Counted from the first letter of the stretch, positions 5,593 to 13,712 are shown. The stretch: DNA of 35,554 bases from an uncultured Eggerthellaceae bacterium (GCA_910588095.1 CAJUQH010000020.1:1-35554), one strand, 5' to 3'. Numbers and translations are program-made. Notes: a model not told the origin generated them from the letters alone.

Positions 5593-5700
5593 CGCCAAGA
5601 GCAAACGATGCAGGCTCTCCCCAGGGCGCAGGCGCTATCCTGCCTCGCTCGGGATTCCGCGGCCCGCCGTAGGTCAACCGGCGGCGCTGCGCTCTTGGCG
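5593..5700. other. Structured noncoding stretch between regulators
   Basis: The 294-bp interval 5550-5843 has no convincing gene. Within it CGCCAAGAGC (5593-5602) pairs perfectly with GCTCTTGGCG (5691-5700), enclosing GC-rich sequence with internal stems such as CGCCG/CGGCG. It could be a small RNA, an RNA leader of the early operon or a protein-binding site. A TTGACT hexamer downstream lacks a matching -10 at proper spacing. Confidence 0.4.
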
Positions 5701-5843
5701 GGGCGGATACGTGTGGATTCTCCTTGACTTTCCTTCTTGCCATGACTGCCTGGAATAGCGACTTTTTGCGGCTCTCGCCTGCGCCCTGGGAAGGGCCTTG
5801 CATCGACGGATACCGAACGAAGGAAAGGGGGTGTTGCGCACCC

Positions 5844-6062
5844 ATGGCAAAGCAGGCTGGCATTCCGCTGCCTACGCGGCGGCTCCCGTACACGCCGGCC
5901 CAGGTGGCCCAGATGTACGGGGTGAGCGTCAACAGCATCTACAACGAGATAAAGAGCGGGCGCTTGCGCGCCCATCACAAGAGAGGGGAGCGGAAACGAT
6001 GGTACGTGACCGAAGCAGACCTCGCGCATTGGGCCGAGCATGGAATGTTCGGCGAGGGCTGA
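5844..6062 (+). CDS. MerR/excisionase-type helix-turn-helix protein
   Basis: 72-aa protein with an AlpA/excisionase-type winged HTH: YTPAQVAQMYGVSVNSIYNE is followed by IKSGRLRAHHKRGERKRWYV, ending in a helix. Such proteins act as excisionases (bending attachment DNA with Int) or as small regulators. Start taken at the ATG at 5844; AGGGGGTG lies about 11 nt upstream, a long spacing. It is placed at the head of the early operon rather than beside the integrase, so a regulatory role is as likely as excision. Confidence 0.8.
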   Translation: MAKQAGIPLPTRRLPYTPAQVAQMYGVSVNSIYNEIKSGRLRAHHKRGERKRWYVTEADLAHWAEHGMFGEG

Positions 6063-6274
6063 TGCGCATCCAGCGCCAGAGCCAGCCATTGAGCTTCGCG
6101 ATGGCCCCAGCAACGACAAGCGCGCCCGAACCTTGGCAGGAGAGGCGCGCGTCGCATAAAAGCCCTTGCATTCTACCACAGGATGCCGGGCAGTGGGTGT
6201 TCGCCGCTGGGGTGGTGGCCGTCATGGCCCGCCTGCTCGTCGGCAGCTTGGGGGTGTGGCCATGCGGGATGTGA
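6062..6274 (+). CDS. Possible 70-aa membrane-anchored protein
   Basis: The ATG overlaps the stop of the upstream gene (TGATG), with GAGGG four bases before it, suggesting coupled translation. The N-terminal two-thirds are polar; the C-terminus has one hydrophobic stretch (about residues 46-67; WVFAAGVVAVMARLLVGSLG). It overlaps the start of the next gene by 13 bp. No family recognised. The tight overlaps at both ends argue for a real gene, but composition is not decisive. Confidence 0.4.
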   Translation: MRIQRQSQPLSFAMAPATTSAPEPWQERRASHKSPCILPQDAGQWVFAAGVVAVMARLLVGSLGVWPCGM

Positions 6275-6699
6275 CGACCACGCCAACCGACCTGGTCGGC
6301 TACGGGTGCTCGTGGATACGCGACCACCCGCGCGAGTTCAAGACCATCATGCACCTTCTCCACCTCGAGGTGGAGGCGGGCAACCCCCGTGTGAGCCGCG
6401 GCGACATCTACGCGCTCGCCCGCAAGCGCGGCATCGACATCGCCACCATGCCAGACCTCAAGCGCGACAACACGCTCTGGAGCGTCATCGCGCGCTACAT
6501 GGTGATGCTGCGCCCGAAGCTGGCCTGCTGCCTGCACTTCCGCAAGAGCGCAGCAGACGAGGTGGACATGGTGGCTCGCTGGCATGAGGTGGTGGGCACG
6601 CACCCCGCCTTCCTGGCCAGCGATTGGAAGCAAGCAAAGGAGGCCGTCGCGGTTGATGACTGCTCGGCTCAGGTGAAAGGCAGGAGCAATGGCAGGTAA
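6262..6699 (+). CDS. Unknown 145-aa early phage protein
   Basis: Soluble, mostly helical protein with no motif that I recognise. The middle (about residues 30-80; VSRGDIYALARKRGIDI) resembles a small helical DNA-binding or replication-accessory domain, but this is not firm. Start at the ATG at 6262 behind GGGGGTG; longer in-frame starts have no ribosome site. Its end overlaps the DUF1351 gene by 11 bp, so it belongs to the early operon. Confidence 0.75.
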   Translation: MRDVTTTPTDLVGYGCSWIRDHPREFKTIMHLLHLEVEAGNPRVSRGDIYALARKRGIDIATMPDLKRDNTLWSVIARYMVMLRPKLACCLHFRKSAADEVDMVARWHEVVGTHPAFLASDWKQAKEAVAVDDCSAQVKGRSNGR

Positions 6700-7630
6700 G
6701 AAAACGGCAGGCAAGAAGAAAGCCGCCGCACCCAAGGACGCGACCAACGCCTTGGCGACCATCGACATGAGGCTTGACGGCGGGGTGTTCGTCGCTGACT
6801 TCGCGTCGATGCTCGCAGACGCCAAGGCCTACGTCAAGAGGTTCAACGGCCTCACCATCGCAAGCGATGACGACTTGAAGGCCGCTCGTGGGCTGCGCGC
6901 CGAGGTCAACAAGAAGCGCACCGAGTTCAACCGGGCGCGCCTCGACCTCTGCCACGCCTACGACAAGCCCAAGGAGGCTTTTGTCGGGGAGTGCAAGAAG
7001 GTGCTCGCGGTGCTCGATGACGCTATCGACTACATCGACGTCAAGATCGCAGAGCGCAAGGAGGCGATGCTCGAAGCTCGCAAGCAGCTTCTGGCCGATG
7101 AGTACGCGGGCATCGCTGGCGACCTCGCCAGCATCATCCCCCTTGGCGCGTTCATCGCCCGCGAGCCGAAGCTCGCCCAGATTCAGTGGACGCCCACCAA
7201 AGCATGCAACGTGCTCGCCTCCATGGTCGCGCAGGCCGTGAGCGAGCGCGAGGTCATCCGCTCGTCTGAGCTCGCCTTCGAGGCGGATGCCGACAGAATC
7301 TACTGCGAAAAGCTCGACCTTGCCGCGGCGCTCGCGGAGAACAAGCGGCTCGTTGCCGAGCAGCAAGCGCGCGAGGCGCACATCGAGGCGAACCGCGCCC
7401 TCGAGGTCGACCTGCAGAGCCGCGCCGACGAATCGAGTGCCCTTGCCAGCCCGCATCCAGCCCCTGCTGCCCCTGAGCCTGCTGCCGATGCGTGCTTCGT
7501 GGCGCCACGCTTCACGTGGTCGTTCCGCTTCGTCTCCACGCGCAAGGATGCGGAGGCCATCGCGGCGTTCGCACGGAGCCTGGGCGTGGAGAGCGACGGC
7601 ATCAAGCGCGAGTCGGAGGCGGTGTCTTGA
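6689..7630 (+). CDS. DUF1351-family phage protein
   Basis: 313-aa protein with a Lys/Ala-rich start, a long charged helix region (about residues 55-135, with RAEVNKKRTEFNRARLD and YDKPKEAFVGECKKV), a second coiled-coil segment (about 210-245) and a Pro/Ala linker before a C-terminal domain. This layout matches DUF1351 proteins, which in Gram-positive phages sit beside single-strand annealing recombinases. It probably aids recombination or replication; the biochemical role is unknown. Its stop overlaps the next start (TGATG). Confidence 0.8.
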   Translation: MAGKKTAGKKKAAAPKDATNALATIDMRLDGGVFVADFASMLADAKAYVKRFNGLTIASDDDLKAARGLRAEVNKKRTEFNRARLDLCHAYDKPKEAFVGECKKVLAVLDDAIDYIDVKIAERKEAMLEARKQLLADEYAGIAGDLASIIPLGAFIAREPKLAQIQWTPTKACNVLASMVAQAVSEREVIRSSELAFEADADRIYCEKLDLAAALAENKRLVAEQQAREAHIEANRALEVDLQSRADESSALASPHPAPAAPEPAADACFVAPRFTWSFRFVSTRKDAEAIAAFARSLGVESDGIKRESEAVS

Positions 7631-8385
7631 TGGTCGATTACGCAGATCAGGCCCGCCGCGAGGCCCTGGCACGGCTGCGCGAGCCGTTCCCTGAGGATGT
7701 CATGGGCTTGAAGCCCATCTACGTCGGGCTCTACGAGCACAACGAAGAGGGGCGCGCCCGCATCCCCGACAGCGCCTTCCACGAATGCCCCACCTGCGGC
7801 GGGTTCCATGCGCTGCCAGCGAAGCACGTCCCCTACGTCGGCCATGCGCGGGTCACCGAGCGCCTGCTCGAGGTAGACCCGTATTGGAGCTGGGAGCCGC
7901 TTGGCACCACGTGCGAGGGCAACCCGCTCATCACCGGCGGCTCCCTTTGGATCCGCTTGACGGTGTGCGGCATGACGCGCATCGGGGTTGGCAACGCCGA
8001 GAACTGGACTGGGCCGGATGCCCACAAGGAGATGGTGTCGGACGCCATCCGCAACGCCGCCATGCGCTTCGGTGCGGCGCTGAATCTGTGGTATGCGGCC
8101 GATGGTGAGGTGACCTACCCGCCTGAGCCTCCCGAGGATGCCCCTCGAGAGCCGTTCAAGGCCCGTCTCAGGGCCAACCCCACGAAGGCCCAGAGGCGCA
8201 TCGCAGCGAAGCTCCAGGCCATCGCGGATGCGGGCTTCGATGCCGCAGATGCGGCCGAGGAGCTGCAGGAAGCCTTCGGGCGTCCGTACTGGGAGATGAC
8301 GTCGCCCATGGTCGACAAGGCGCTCGATGCGCTGTACGCCGAATACGGCGACGTAGGAGAGCAAAGCGAGGTGATAGCGGTCTAA
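7630..8385 (+). CDS. Rad52-like single-strand annealing protein
   Basis: 251-aa recombinase that would anneal complementary single strands during phage replication and repair. Signature stretch: SLWIRLTVCGMTRIGVGNAE followed by EMVSDAIRNAAMRFGAALNL, the pattern of Rad52/22-type annealing proteins in which an aromatic-basic strand hairpin precedes a conserved Ala-rich helix. Residues about 50-60 hold a CPTCGGFHALPAKH motif that may bind zinc. The C-terminal part (about 175-251) is helical and may bind SSB or partner proteins. It starts in an ATGA-type overlap with the DUF1351 gene and ends in an overlap with the replication protein. Confidence 0.82.
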   Translation: MVDYADQARREALARLREPFPEDVMGLKPIYVGLYEHNEEGRARIPDSAFHECPTCGGFHALPAKHVPYVGHARVTERLLEVDPYWSWEPLGTTCEGNPLITGGSLWIRLTVCGMTRIGVGNAENWTGPDAHKEMVSDAIRNAAMRFGAALNLWYAADGEVTYPPEPPEDAPREPFKARLRANPTKAQRRIAAKLQAIADAGFDAADAAEELQEAFGRPYWEMTSPMVDKALDALYAEYGDVGEQSEVIAV

Positions 8386-9116
8386 TGCCAAGGCAGAGAA
8401 TGGTTAAACCAGATTTCTTCGAGAGCGAGAGCCTAGCTGAGTGTAACCATTCTGCCAGGCTATGCTTCATCGGGCTGTGGGTCATGAGCGATGACAACGG
8501 CAACTGCAAGCTCAACCCGCGAAGGCTCAACCGCCAGATATTCCCTGACGACAACCTCACGAACGGCGAGTTCTTGGGGCTGCTGCAGCAGCTCGAGCGG
8601 GTAGGCTGCATCAAGGTGTACCAGGTGGATGGCGAGGACTACCTCTCGGTGGTCAACTTCAAGGTGTACCAGACGGTCAAGAACCCCTCAAAGAGCACGG
8701 TCCCGAAGCCGCCCGAGAGCCTATCCAAGGTCAAGACGACCGCTTTCTTCGATGACTACCAGTGCCTCATAGATGCCCGCTACCCCAGCACTACCCCAGG
8801 GCTAACCCAGGCATTCCCCTCTGCTGCCGATGCTTGGCACAGCATGGGGGCTACCCCAGCCCTGCACCCCTCCTATACCAGCACTACCCCAGGGCTAACC
8901 CACGAGGTGCCGCCAAGTAAGGAAGTAAGGAAGGAAGTAATTTCTTCTTCTCCTAGAGAAGAAGAAGAAATTACTCCTGCGAATGGCCGGCGCTGCGCTG
9001 TGGATAACTTCCACCTGTGCCCCGAATGCGGCGAGCGGCTGCACCTGAACAACCAGTCGGGCCGCTTCGCCTGCGAGAGCTGCGGGTGCATGTTCGACGA
9101 GAGCGAGCTGTCATGA
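8385..9116 (+). CDS. Phage replication initiator / replisome organizer
   Basis: 243-aa protein. Residues about 1-100 form a winged-helix domain of replisome-organizer type (MVKPDFFESESLAECN, ARLCFIGLWVMSDDNG, FPDDNLTNGEFLGLLQQLER). A low-complexity middle (about 130-195) contains two STTPGLT repeats and encodes the origin-like DNA described separately. The C-terminus is a zinc ribbon with two CxxC pairs (CPECGERL, CESCGCMF). It should bind the origin and recruit the host helicase loader, as lambda O or DnaD-like proteins do. TAATG overlap with the recombinase; no separate helicase loader gene is seen beside it. Confidence 0.8.
   Translation: MPRQRMVKPDFFESESLAECNHSARLCFIGLWVMSDDNGNCKLNPRRLNRQIFPDDNLTNGEFLGLLQQLERVGCIKVYQVDGEDYLSVVNFKVYQTVKNPSKSTVPKPPESLSKVKTTAFFDDYQCLIDARYPSTTPGLTQAFPSAADAWHSMGATPALHPSYTSTTPGLTHEVPPSKEVRKEVISSSPREEEEITPANGRRCAVDNFHLCPECGERLHLNNQSGRFACESCGCMFDESELS
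8785..8975. other. Putative replication origin inside the initiator gene
   Basis: A perfect 25-bp direct repeat (CCAGCACTACCCCAGGGCTA then ACCCA) lies at 8785-8809 and 8878-8902. The core CTACCCCAG occurs four times between 8780 and 8892. Immediately after comes an A-rich run (AAGGAAGTAAGG) and a perfect 16-bp inverted repeat (AGTAATTTCTTCTTCT at 8936-8951 with its complement at 8960-8975). Iterons plus an AT-rich, easily melted segment within the initiator gene is the lambda-O type origin arrangement. Confidence 0.65.
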
Positions 9117-9481
9117 TGGCGGACGCCTACGCCGAGCACAACATGGCAGGGGCGGACCACCTGAGCGGCTGGTGCGGCATCTGCGGGCGGCCCTACCCTG
9201 AGCGCCACCACGTCGTGGCCCGCTCGATGGGCGGGGCGGCAGGGCCTGTCGTGCACCTGTGCGGCTTCGGCTCGAACCTGCGCGATGCCGACGGGCGGCT
9301 TCTGCACCACGGCGCCGCCGAGCAGCACCTGCTTCACCTGTGGTGGGCCGACGGCACCGACCTTCACCTGGCGCCCCGGGCCGTCCCGGTGCGGGCGCGG
9401 GGGTGGTTCTACCTGCTCGCGGAGCATCCCGTGAGCATCCAGCAAGCCTATTCCATGGGGCCTTGGCGGCCCCTTCAATGA
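9113..9481 (+). CDS. HNH-like endonuclease-fold protein
   Basis: 122-aa protein with CGICGRPYPERHHVVARSMGG (split: CGICGRPYPE, RHHVVARSMGG) followed by LHHGAAEQHLLH. A CxxC, a His-His pair and a later His cluster are the pattern of an HNH/zinc nuclease fold. No conventional second CxxC is seen, so catalysis is uncertain. The ATG overlaps the initiator stop (ATGA). Early-region HNH proteins can be homing-type nucleases or replication accessory nucleases; a structural zinc protein is the alternative. Confidence 0.6.
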   Translation: MMADAYAEHNMAGADHLSGWCGICGRPYPERHHVVARSMGGAAGPVVHLCGFGSNLRDADGRLLHHGAAEQHLLHLWWADGTDLHLAPRAVPVRARGWFYLLAEHPVSIQQAYSMGPWRPLQ

Positions 9482-9492
9482 GAGGAGACACC

Positions 9493-9678
9493 ATGAAGAA
9501 CTACGAGGTCATCAGCAGCCTGAGCATCCGCTCGGCTGGCGCTGAGGTCGTCGTCATCGACGACGATGGGCGCACGCTCGACATCGTCAGCATCGACAGC
9601 GACTTCGGCTCAGGCAAGGTGGCCGTCATGGCCGAGCTCGCGAGCGAGGCTGCGGATGCGGATTGCGAGGCCCTGTGA
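9493..9678 (+). CDS. Unknown 61-aa acidic protein
   Basis: Short, acidic protein beginning MKNYEVISSLSI with a beta-rich first half (AEVVVIDDDGRTLDIVSID) and an Ala/Glu-rich helix at the end. The start is set by GAGAGGAGA. Its stop overlaps the next ATG (TGATG), so it is co-translated with the helicase-methyltransferase. Small acidic proteins beside DNA-modification genes can be DNA mimics or inhibitors, but nothing here proves that. Confidence 0.65.
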   Translation: MKNYEVISSLSIRSAGAEVVVIDDDGRTLDIVSIDSDFGSGKVAVMAELASEAADADCEAL

Positions 9679-12173
9679 TGGGCTACCAGGAGTTCCTGGA
9701 AGCCAAGCGCACCCGCATCCCCGATGCCGGCTTCGACCCGGGGGATGCGGTGAGCGAGGTGCTGTTCGGGCATCAGCGCGACATCGTGCGCTGGGCGCTC
9801 AAGGGCGGCCGGCGCGCCATCTTCGCAGCGTTCGGGCTCGGCAAGTCGCTCATGCAGCTCGAGTGCATGCGGCTCGTCCTTGGCCACGAGGATGGCATGC
9901 GCGGGCTCATCGTGTGCCCTCTGGGCGTGCGTCGCGAGTTCATGCGCGATGCGGGCCTGCTCGGCGTCGAGGTGTCCTTCGTGCGCCGCAGCGACGAGGT
10001 GGCGGGCCCGGGGCTGTACCTGACCAACTACGAGTCGGTGCGCGACGGGCGGCTCGATGCGTCGCTGTTCGGGGCGGTGAGCCTTGACGAGGCGAGCGTG
10101 CTGCGCTCCTACGGCTCCAAGACCTACCAGACGTTCATCGAGCTGTTCCAGCATGCGCCCTACCGCTTCGTCGCCACGGCCACCCCGTCTCCCAACCGCT
10201 ACAAGGAGCTCATCCACTACGCGGGCTTCCTGGGCGTGATGGACACGGGCCAGGCGCTGACGCGCTTCTTCAAGCGCGATTCGACCAAGGCCAACAACCT
10301 GACGCTGTACCCGCACAAGGAGCGCGAGTTCTGGCTGTGGCTGGCAAGCTGGGCGGTGTTCGTGCAGCGTCCGAGCGACCTTGGGTACTCCGATGAGGGG
10401 TACGACCTGCCGGAGATAGAGGTCGTCTGGCACGAGATCGACGACGGCAGCGGCGGGGTGCGCTTCGAGCGCGACGGCCAGGCATCGCTCATCCCGAGCG
10501 CGAACCTGTCCCTGTCGGCATCGGCGGCGGTCAGGAACGACAGCATCAAGGCCCGCATCGCGAAGGCCGCCGAGATAGTGGCCGACGCCCCTGGCGACCA
10601 CTTCATCCTCTGGCACGAGCTCGAGGAGGAGCGCCACGAGATAGCGCGCCAGATGCCCGAGGCGGTGGCCGAGTACGGCTCGCTCGCCCTTGACGAGCGC
10701 GAGCGGCGCGTGACCGAGTTCGCCGACGGCGGCTTTCGCATCCTGGCGAGCAAGCCGAAGCTGTCAGGCTCTGGGTGCAACTTCCAGCGCCACTGCCACC
10801 GCGCGGTGTTCTGCGGCGTCGGCTACAAGTTCAACGATTTCATCCAAGCGATACACCGCATCCATCGCTTCCAGCAAAAGGAACGGGTTCGCATCGACAT
10901 CATCCACACCACCGCCGAGCGCGACGTCGTGCGCGTGCTCAAGCAGAAGTGGGAGCGCCACGAAGAGCTCACCGAGAGGATGGAGGACATCATCAAAGGC
11001 TACGGATTGGCCGATGCGGCCATCGCGGATGCGATGTGCCGCTCGATAGGCATCGAGCGCATGGAGGCATCGGGCGATGGCTGGTGCGCGGTCAACAACG
11101 ACACGGTCATGGAGTGCATGGCCATGGAGAGCGATTCGGTGGACCTCATCGTGACGTCGATACCGTTCTCCAACCACTACGAGTACACGCCGAGCTACAA
11201 CGACTTCGGGCACACCGATGACGACGCGCACTTCTTCGAGCAGATGGACTTCCTCACCCCTGAGCTTCTGCGCATCTTGAAGCCCGGGCGCATCTACGCG
11301 TGCCACACCAAAGACCGCATCAACTTCGGCAGCGTCACCGGCAAGGGCCTGCCGACGGTGCAGCCCTTCCATGCCGAGGTCATCGACCATGGGATCCGCC
11401 ATGGATTCGACTACATGGGCATGATAACGGTGGTCACCGACGTCGTGCGCGAGAACAACCAGACCTACCGCCTCGGATGGACCGAGCAGTGCAAGGACGG
11501 CACGAAGATGGGCGTAGGGTCGCCCGAGTACATCTTGCTGTTCCATAAGCCCCAGACCGACCGCACGAAGGGCTTTGCGGATGTGCCCGTGGCCAAGGGC
11601 AAGGCGGACTACAGCCGGGCTCGCTGGCAGGTGGATGCCCACGCCTTTTGGCGCTCGTCCGGCGACAGGGCGCTTCTGCCCGAGGAGCTGTCAGGGCTCG
11701 CGCCAGACGAGCTCAGCCGCGCCTTCACCGAGGAGACGCTGCGCCATGTCTACGACTACGAGGCCCACATCCGCATAGGCGAGGAGCTTGACGGCCAAGG
11801 CAGGCTCCCGGCCACCTTCATGGCGCTTGCCCCTGCGAGCTGGGCGCCGGACGTGTGGAGCGATGTCAACCGCATGCTCACGCTCAACTCCGAGCAGGTG
11901 CGCGGGCGCCGCCAGATGCACGTGTGCCCGCTTCAGCTCGACATCGTCGACCGCCTCATAGAGCGGTACTCGAACCCTGGCGAGCTCGTGCTCGACCCCT
12001 TCGGCGGCCTGATGACCGTGCCGGTGCGCGCGCTCCATTCTGGCCGGCGCGGCATCGGCGTCGAGCTCAACTCCGGCTACTGGGCAGACGGCGTCAAGTA
12101 CCTGCAGGCCGAATCCGCCAAGCAGTCCATGCCGTCGCTCTTCGACATCCTGGAAGGAGACCTTGAGAAATGA
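9678..12173 (+). CDS. Helicase-DNA methyltransferase fusion protein
   Basis: 831-aa two-part enzyme. Residues about 30-430 are a superfamily 2 helicase/translocase: a Q-like GHQR at 31-34, Walker A in FGLGKS (52-57), motif II DEAS (about 137-140), motif III ATATPSPN and motif VI QAIHRIHRFQQ. Residues about 470-815 are an N6-adenine/N4-cytosine methyltransferase in beta order: catalytic motif IV first (DLIVTSIPFSNHYEY, about 489) and the AdoMet-binding motif I last (DPFGGLMTVPVRALHSGRRG, about 773). Motif IV reads TSIPF rather than the usual [DNS]PP[YF]. A nuclease domain is not seen, so this is not a complete type I/III or ISP restriction enzyme. It may modify phage DNA while tracking along it; restriction masking is the likeliest benefit. 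Confidence 0.85.
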   Translation: MGYQEFLEAKRTRIPDAGFDPGDAVSEVLFGHQRDIVRWALKGGRRAIFAAFGLGKSLMQLECMRLVLGHEDGMRGLIVCPLGVRREFMRDAGLLGVEVSFVRRSDEVAGPGLYLTNYESVRDGRLDASLFGAVSLDEASVLRSYGSKTYQTFIELFQHAPYRFVATATPSPNRYKELIHYAGFLGVMDTGQALTRFFKRDSTKANNLTLYPHKEREFWLWLASWAVFVQRPSDLGYSDEGYDLPEIEVVWHEIDDGSGGVRFERDGQASLIPSANLSLSASAAVRNDSIKARIAKAAEIVADAPGDHFILWHELEEERHEIARQMPEAVAEYGSLALDERERRVTEFADGGFRILASKPKLSGSGCNFQRHCHRAVFCGVGYKFNDFIQAIHRIHRFQQKERVRIDIIHTTAERDVVRVLKQKWERHEELTERMEDIIKGYGLADAAIADAMCRSIGIERMEASGDGWCAVNNDTVMECMAMESDSVDLIVTSIPFSNHYEYTPSYNDFGHTDDDAHFFEQMDFLTPELLRILKPGRIYACHTKDRINFGSVTGKGLPTVQPFHAEVIDHGIRHGFDYMGMITVVTDVVRENNQTYRLGWTEQCKDGTKMGVGSPEYILLFHKPQTDRTKGFADVPVAKGKADYSRARWQVDAHAFWRSSGDRALLPEELSGLAPDELSRAFTEETLRHVYDYEAHIRIGEELDGQGRLPATFMALAPASWAPDVWSDVNRMLTLNSEQVRGRRQMHVCPLQLDIVDRLIERYSNPGELVLDPFGGLMTVPVRALHSGRRGIGVELNSGYWADGVKYLQAESAKQSMPSLFDILEGDLEK

Positions 12174-13258
12174 AGTTTTCCATGAACAAGTCCGAGCTGC
12201 TATCTGCCATATCGGTTCCGTGCGCGGTGGCCGAGAAGGGGCGCGTGGACTACCTCTCATGCGTGCTGGTCGAGGCATCGGGCGATTCGGTGCGCTTCAC
12301 CGGCACCGATCTGACGCGCTCTGCCCGCTGCTCTTCGCAGGCGTTGGTCGAGGCTGAAGGCGTCGCGCTCATCGGCGCCATGCGCCTGCTGCGCATCGTC
12401 AAGTCGCTGCCGAACGAGGCGGTGGAGGTGGAAGCTGACGGCAAGTCGGCCTCGGTGTCCTGCGGCCGCTCCCGCTTCTCGGTGCCCGCCCTGACCCCGC
12501 AGGACTTCCCGGCCTTCCCGGAGGTCGAAGCCGAGCAGACCCTCACCTTGGGCGCTGGGGTGTTCGCCTCCATGGCCAAAGCCGCCCTCGCCTCGACCAT
12601 CGCCGAGAACGCCAAGGACGACCGCATGTGGGCCAAGTGCGTGCATGTGCGCGCCAACGCCGACAACATCATGTGCGAGGGCACCGACGGCTACCGCATC
12701 ATGCGCAAGCACGTTCCCAACGACGACGGCCAGGCGTTCGATGCCATGCTGCCGCCTGGCTTCCTCAAGCAGGCGCTGTCAGCGCCCCTCAAAGGCGAGC
12801 TGACCATCAGCGCCAGCAGCGGGCATGTGGCCATCTCCTGCGGCACCTTCGAGGTCTCTTCCAGCGTCGTGAACGGCGAATACGCGGACACCTCCAGGTT
12901 CTTCTGCGCCCCTGACGCGCTCAATGCCCGCGCCAAGGTCGACCGCGATGGGCTCATGGCTGCCATCAAGCGCGCCGAGACGGTGGGCACATCCACCGAT
13001 GCGGTGCGCCTCGATGTGGACAGCTTCGTGCTCGGCGTGTCGCGCGAGAGCACCGACCGCAGCGAGACCATGAGCGATGCGCTTGATGCCGAGACGGAAG
13101 GCAAGTGCGACGTCTACGTGCGGGTCGAGTTCCTTCGCGATGCGGTGGCCGCGGCATCGGGAGACGAGGTCGCGCTCGGCATCGTCAACCCGCTCAAGCC
13201 GCTTCTGGTCGAATCGCCGGATATGAGCGCGTGCGTCATGCCGGTAAGGAGGCCCTAG
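12170..13258 (+). CDS. dnaN: Phage-encoded DNA polymerase III beta clamp
   Basis: 362-aa sliding clamp homologue of the usual length (about 366). The three-domain pattern is visible: MKFSMNKSELLSAIS at the start, FTGTDLTRSARC and RLLRIVKSLPNEAVEVEAD in domain 1, ALTPQDFPAFPEVE at the domain boundary, and the terminal VMPVRRP matching the MPxR(L) end that lines the partner-binding pocket. The clamp tethers polymerase to DNA. Its ATG overlaps the methyltransferase stop. A second clamp in a host that already has DnaN would let the phage recruit replication or repair factors selectively, or resist host control. The final Leu is changed to Pro. Confidence 0.9.
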   Translation: MKFSMNKSELLSAISVPCAVAEKGRVDYLSCVLVEASGDSVRFTGTDLTRSARCSSQALVEAEGVALIGAMRLLRIVKSLPNEAVEVEADGKSASVSCGRSRFSVPALTPQDFPAFPEVEAEQTLTLGAGVFASMAKAALASTIAENAKDDRMWAKCVHVRANADNIMCEGTDGYRIMRKHVPNDDGQAFDAMLPPGFLKQALSAPLKGELTISASSGHVAISCGTFEVSSSVVNGEYADTSRFFCAPDALNARAKVDRDGLMAAIKRAETVGTSTDAVRLDVDSFVLGVSRESTDRSETMSDALDAETEGKCDVYVRVEFLRDAVAAASGDEVALGIVNPLKPLLVESPDMSACVMPVRRP

Positions 13259-13483
13259 ATGCTGGAGAAGAGCGTTCACATCGTTTTCGCCGACAGCAAC
13301 CCGGGCGAGCTGCCGTCATTGCTGATTAGGCTGTTCGAGATTGCAGCCGAGGAGATCCAACGCGGCAACATCGCCGCTACCGCCTACCTCGACAGGTCGC
13401 TTGCCGGCATCGAGGCGCAAAGGAGCAAGGGGCGCGTGCTCGAGGTCGGCTTGTGCGAGGAGGTCATCGGCGATGCTCGATGA
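13259..13483 (+). CDS. Unknown 74-aa protein
   Basis: Starts directly after the clamp stop (TAGATG) behind AAGGAGG at the end of the clamp gene. Beta strand-like start (SVHIVFADS) then helices (LLIRLFEIAAEEIQRGN). No known family, no membrane segment. Its position right behind dnaN and its end overlapping the next gene by 11 bp suggest that it is part of the same translational unit, perhaps an accessory to replication. Confidence 0.65.
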   Translation: MLEKSVHIVFADSNPGELPSLLIRLFEIAAEEIQRGNIAATAYLDRSLAGIEAQRSKGRVLEVGLCEEVIGDAR

Positions 13484-13703
13484 AGGGGGCTTTGCGACCT
13501 ATCAGGACCCGGCCCTGCAGCCGCCTGATGCGCCGCAGCCTTGGGAGGGCGCGACTTGCGGCGAGTGCCTGCACTGCTCGCCGGTCGAGGGCAGCGACGG
13601 GCATTGCTGCGTGCTCGACGTCCTCGACCAGCCGTCTGGCCTCGGCGTGCTCGTGCGCGTGGGGCTAGGCGACAAGGCATGCGAATCGATAGAGAGGCGG
13701 TGA
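13473..13703 (+). CDS. Cys-rich 76-aa protein, putative zinc binder
   Basis: Contains CGECLHC, HCCVLD and a later Cys, enough ligands for one metal site; the first half is Pro-rich and disordered-looking. ATG at 13473 lies inside the end of the preceding gene. No family recognised. It resembles the small zinc-ribbon proteins common in phage early operons, whose roles are mostly unknown. Confidence 0.6.
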   Translation: MLDEGGFATYQDPALQPPDAPQPWEGATCGECLHCSPVEGSDGHCCVLDVLDQPSGLGVLVRVGLGDKACESIERR

Positions 13704-13712
13704 GGCATCGAC

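Noticed and set aside
5277..6179. 300-aa leftward open frame across the XRE and MerR genes
   Set aside because: Overlaps two recognised rightward regulators and a noncoding stretch; Arg/Ala-rich with no domain and no ribosome site.
9678..12173. Complete restriction-modification enzyme (type ISP or III)
   Set aside because: Helicase and methyltransferase motifs are visible but no nuclease motif (PD-ExK or HNH) is found in the chain or directly beside it.
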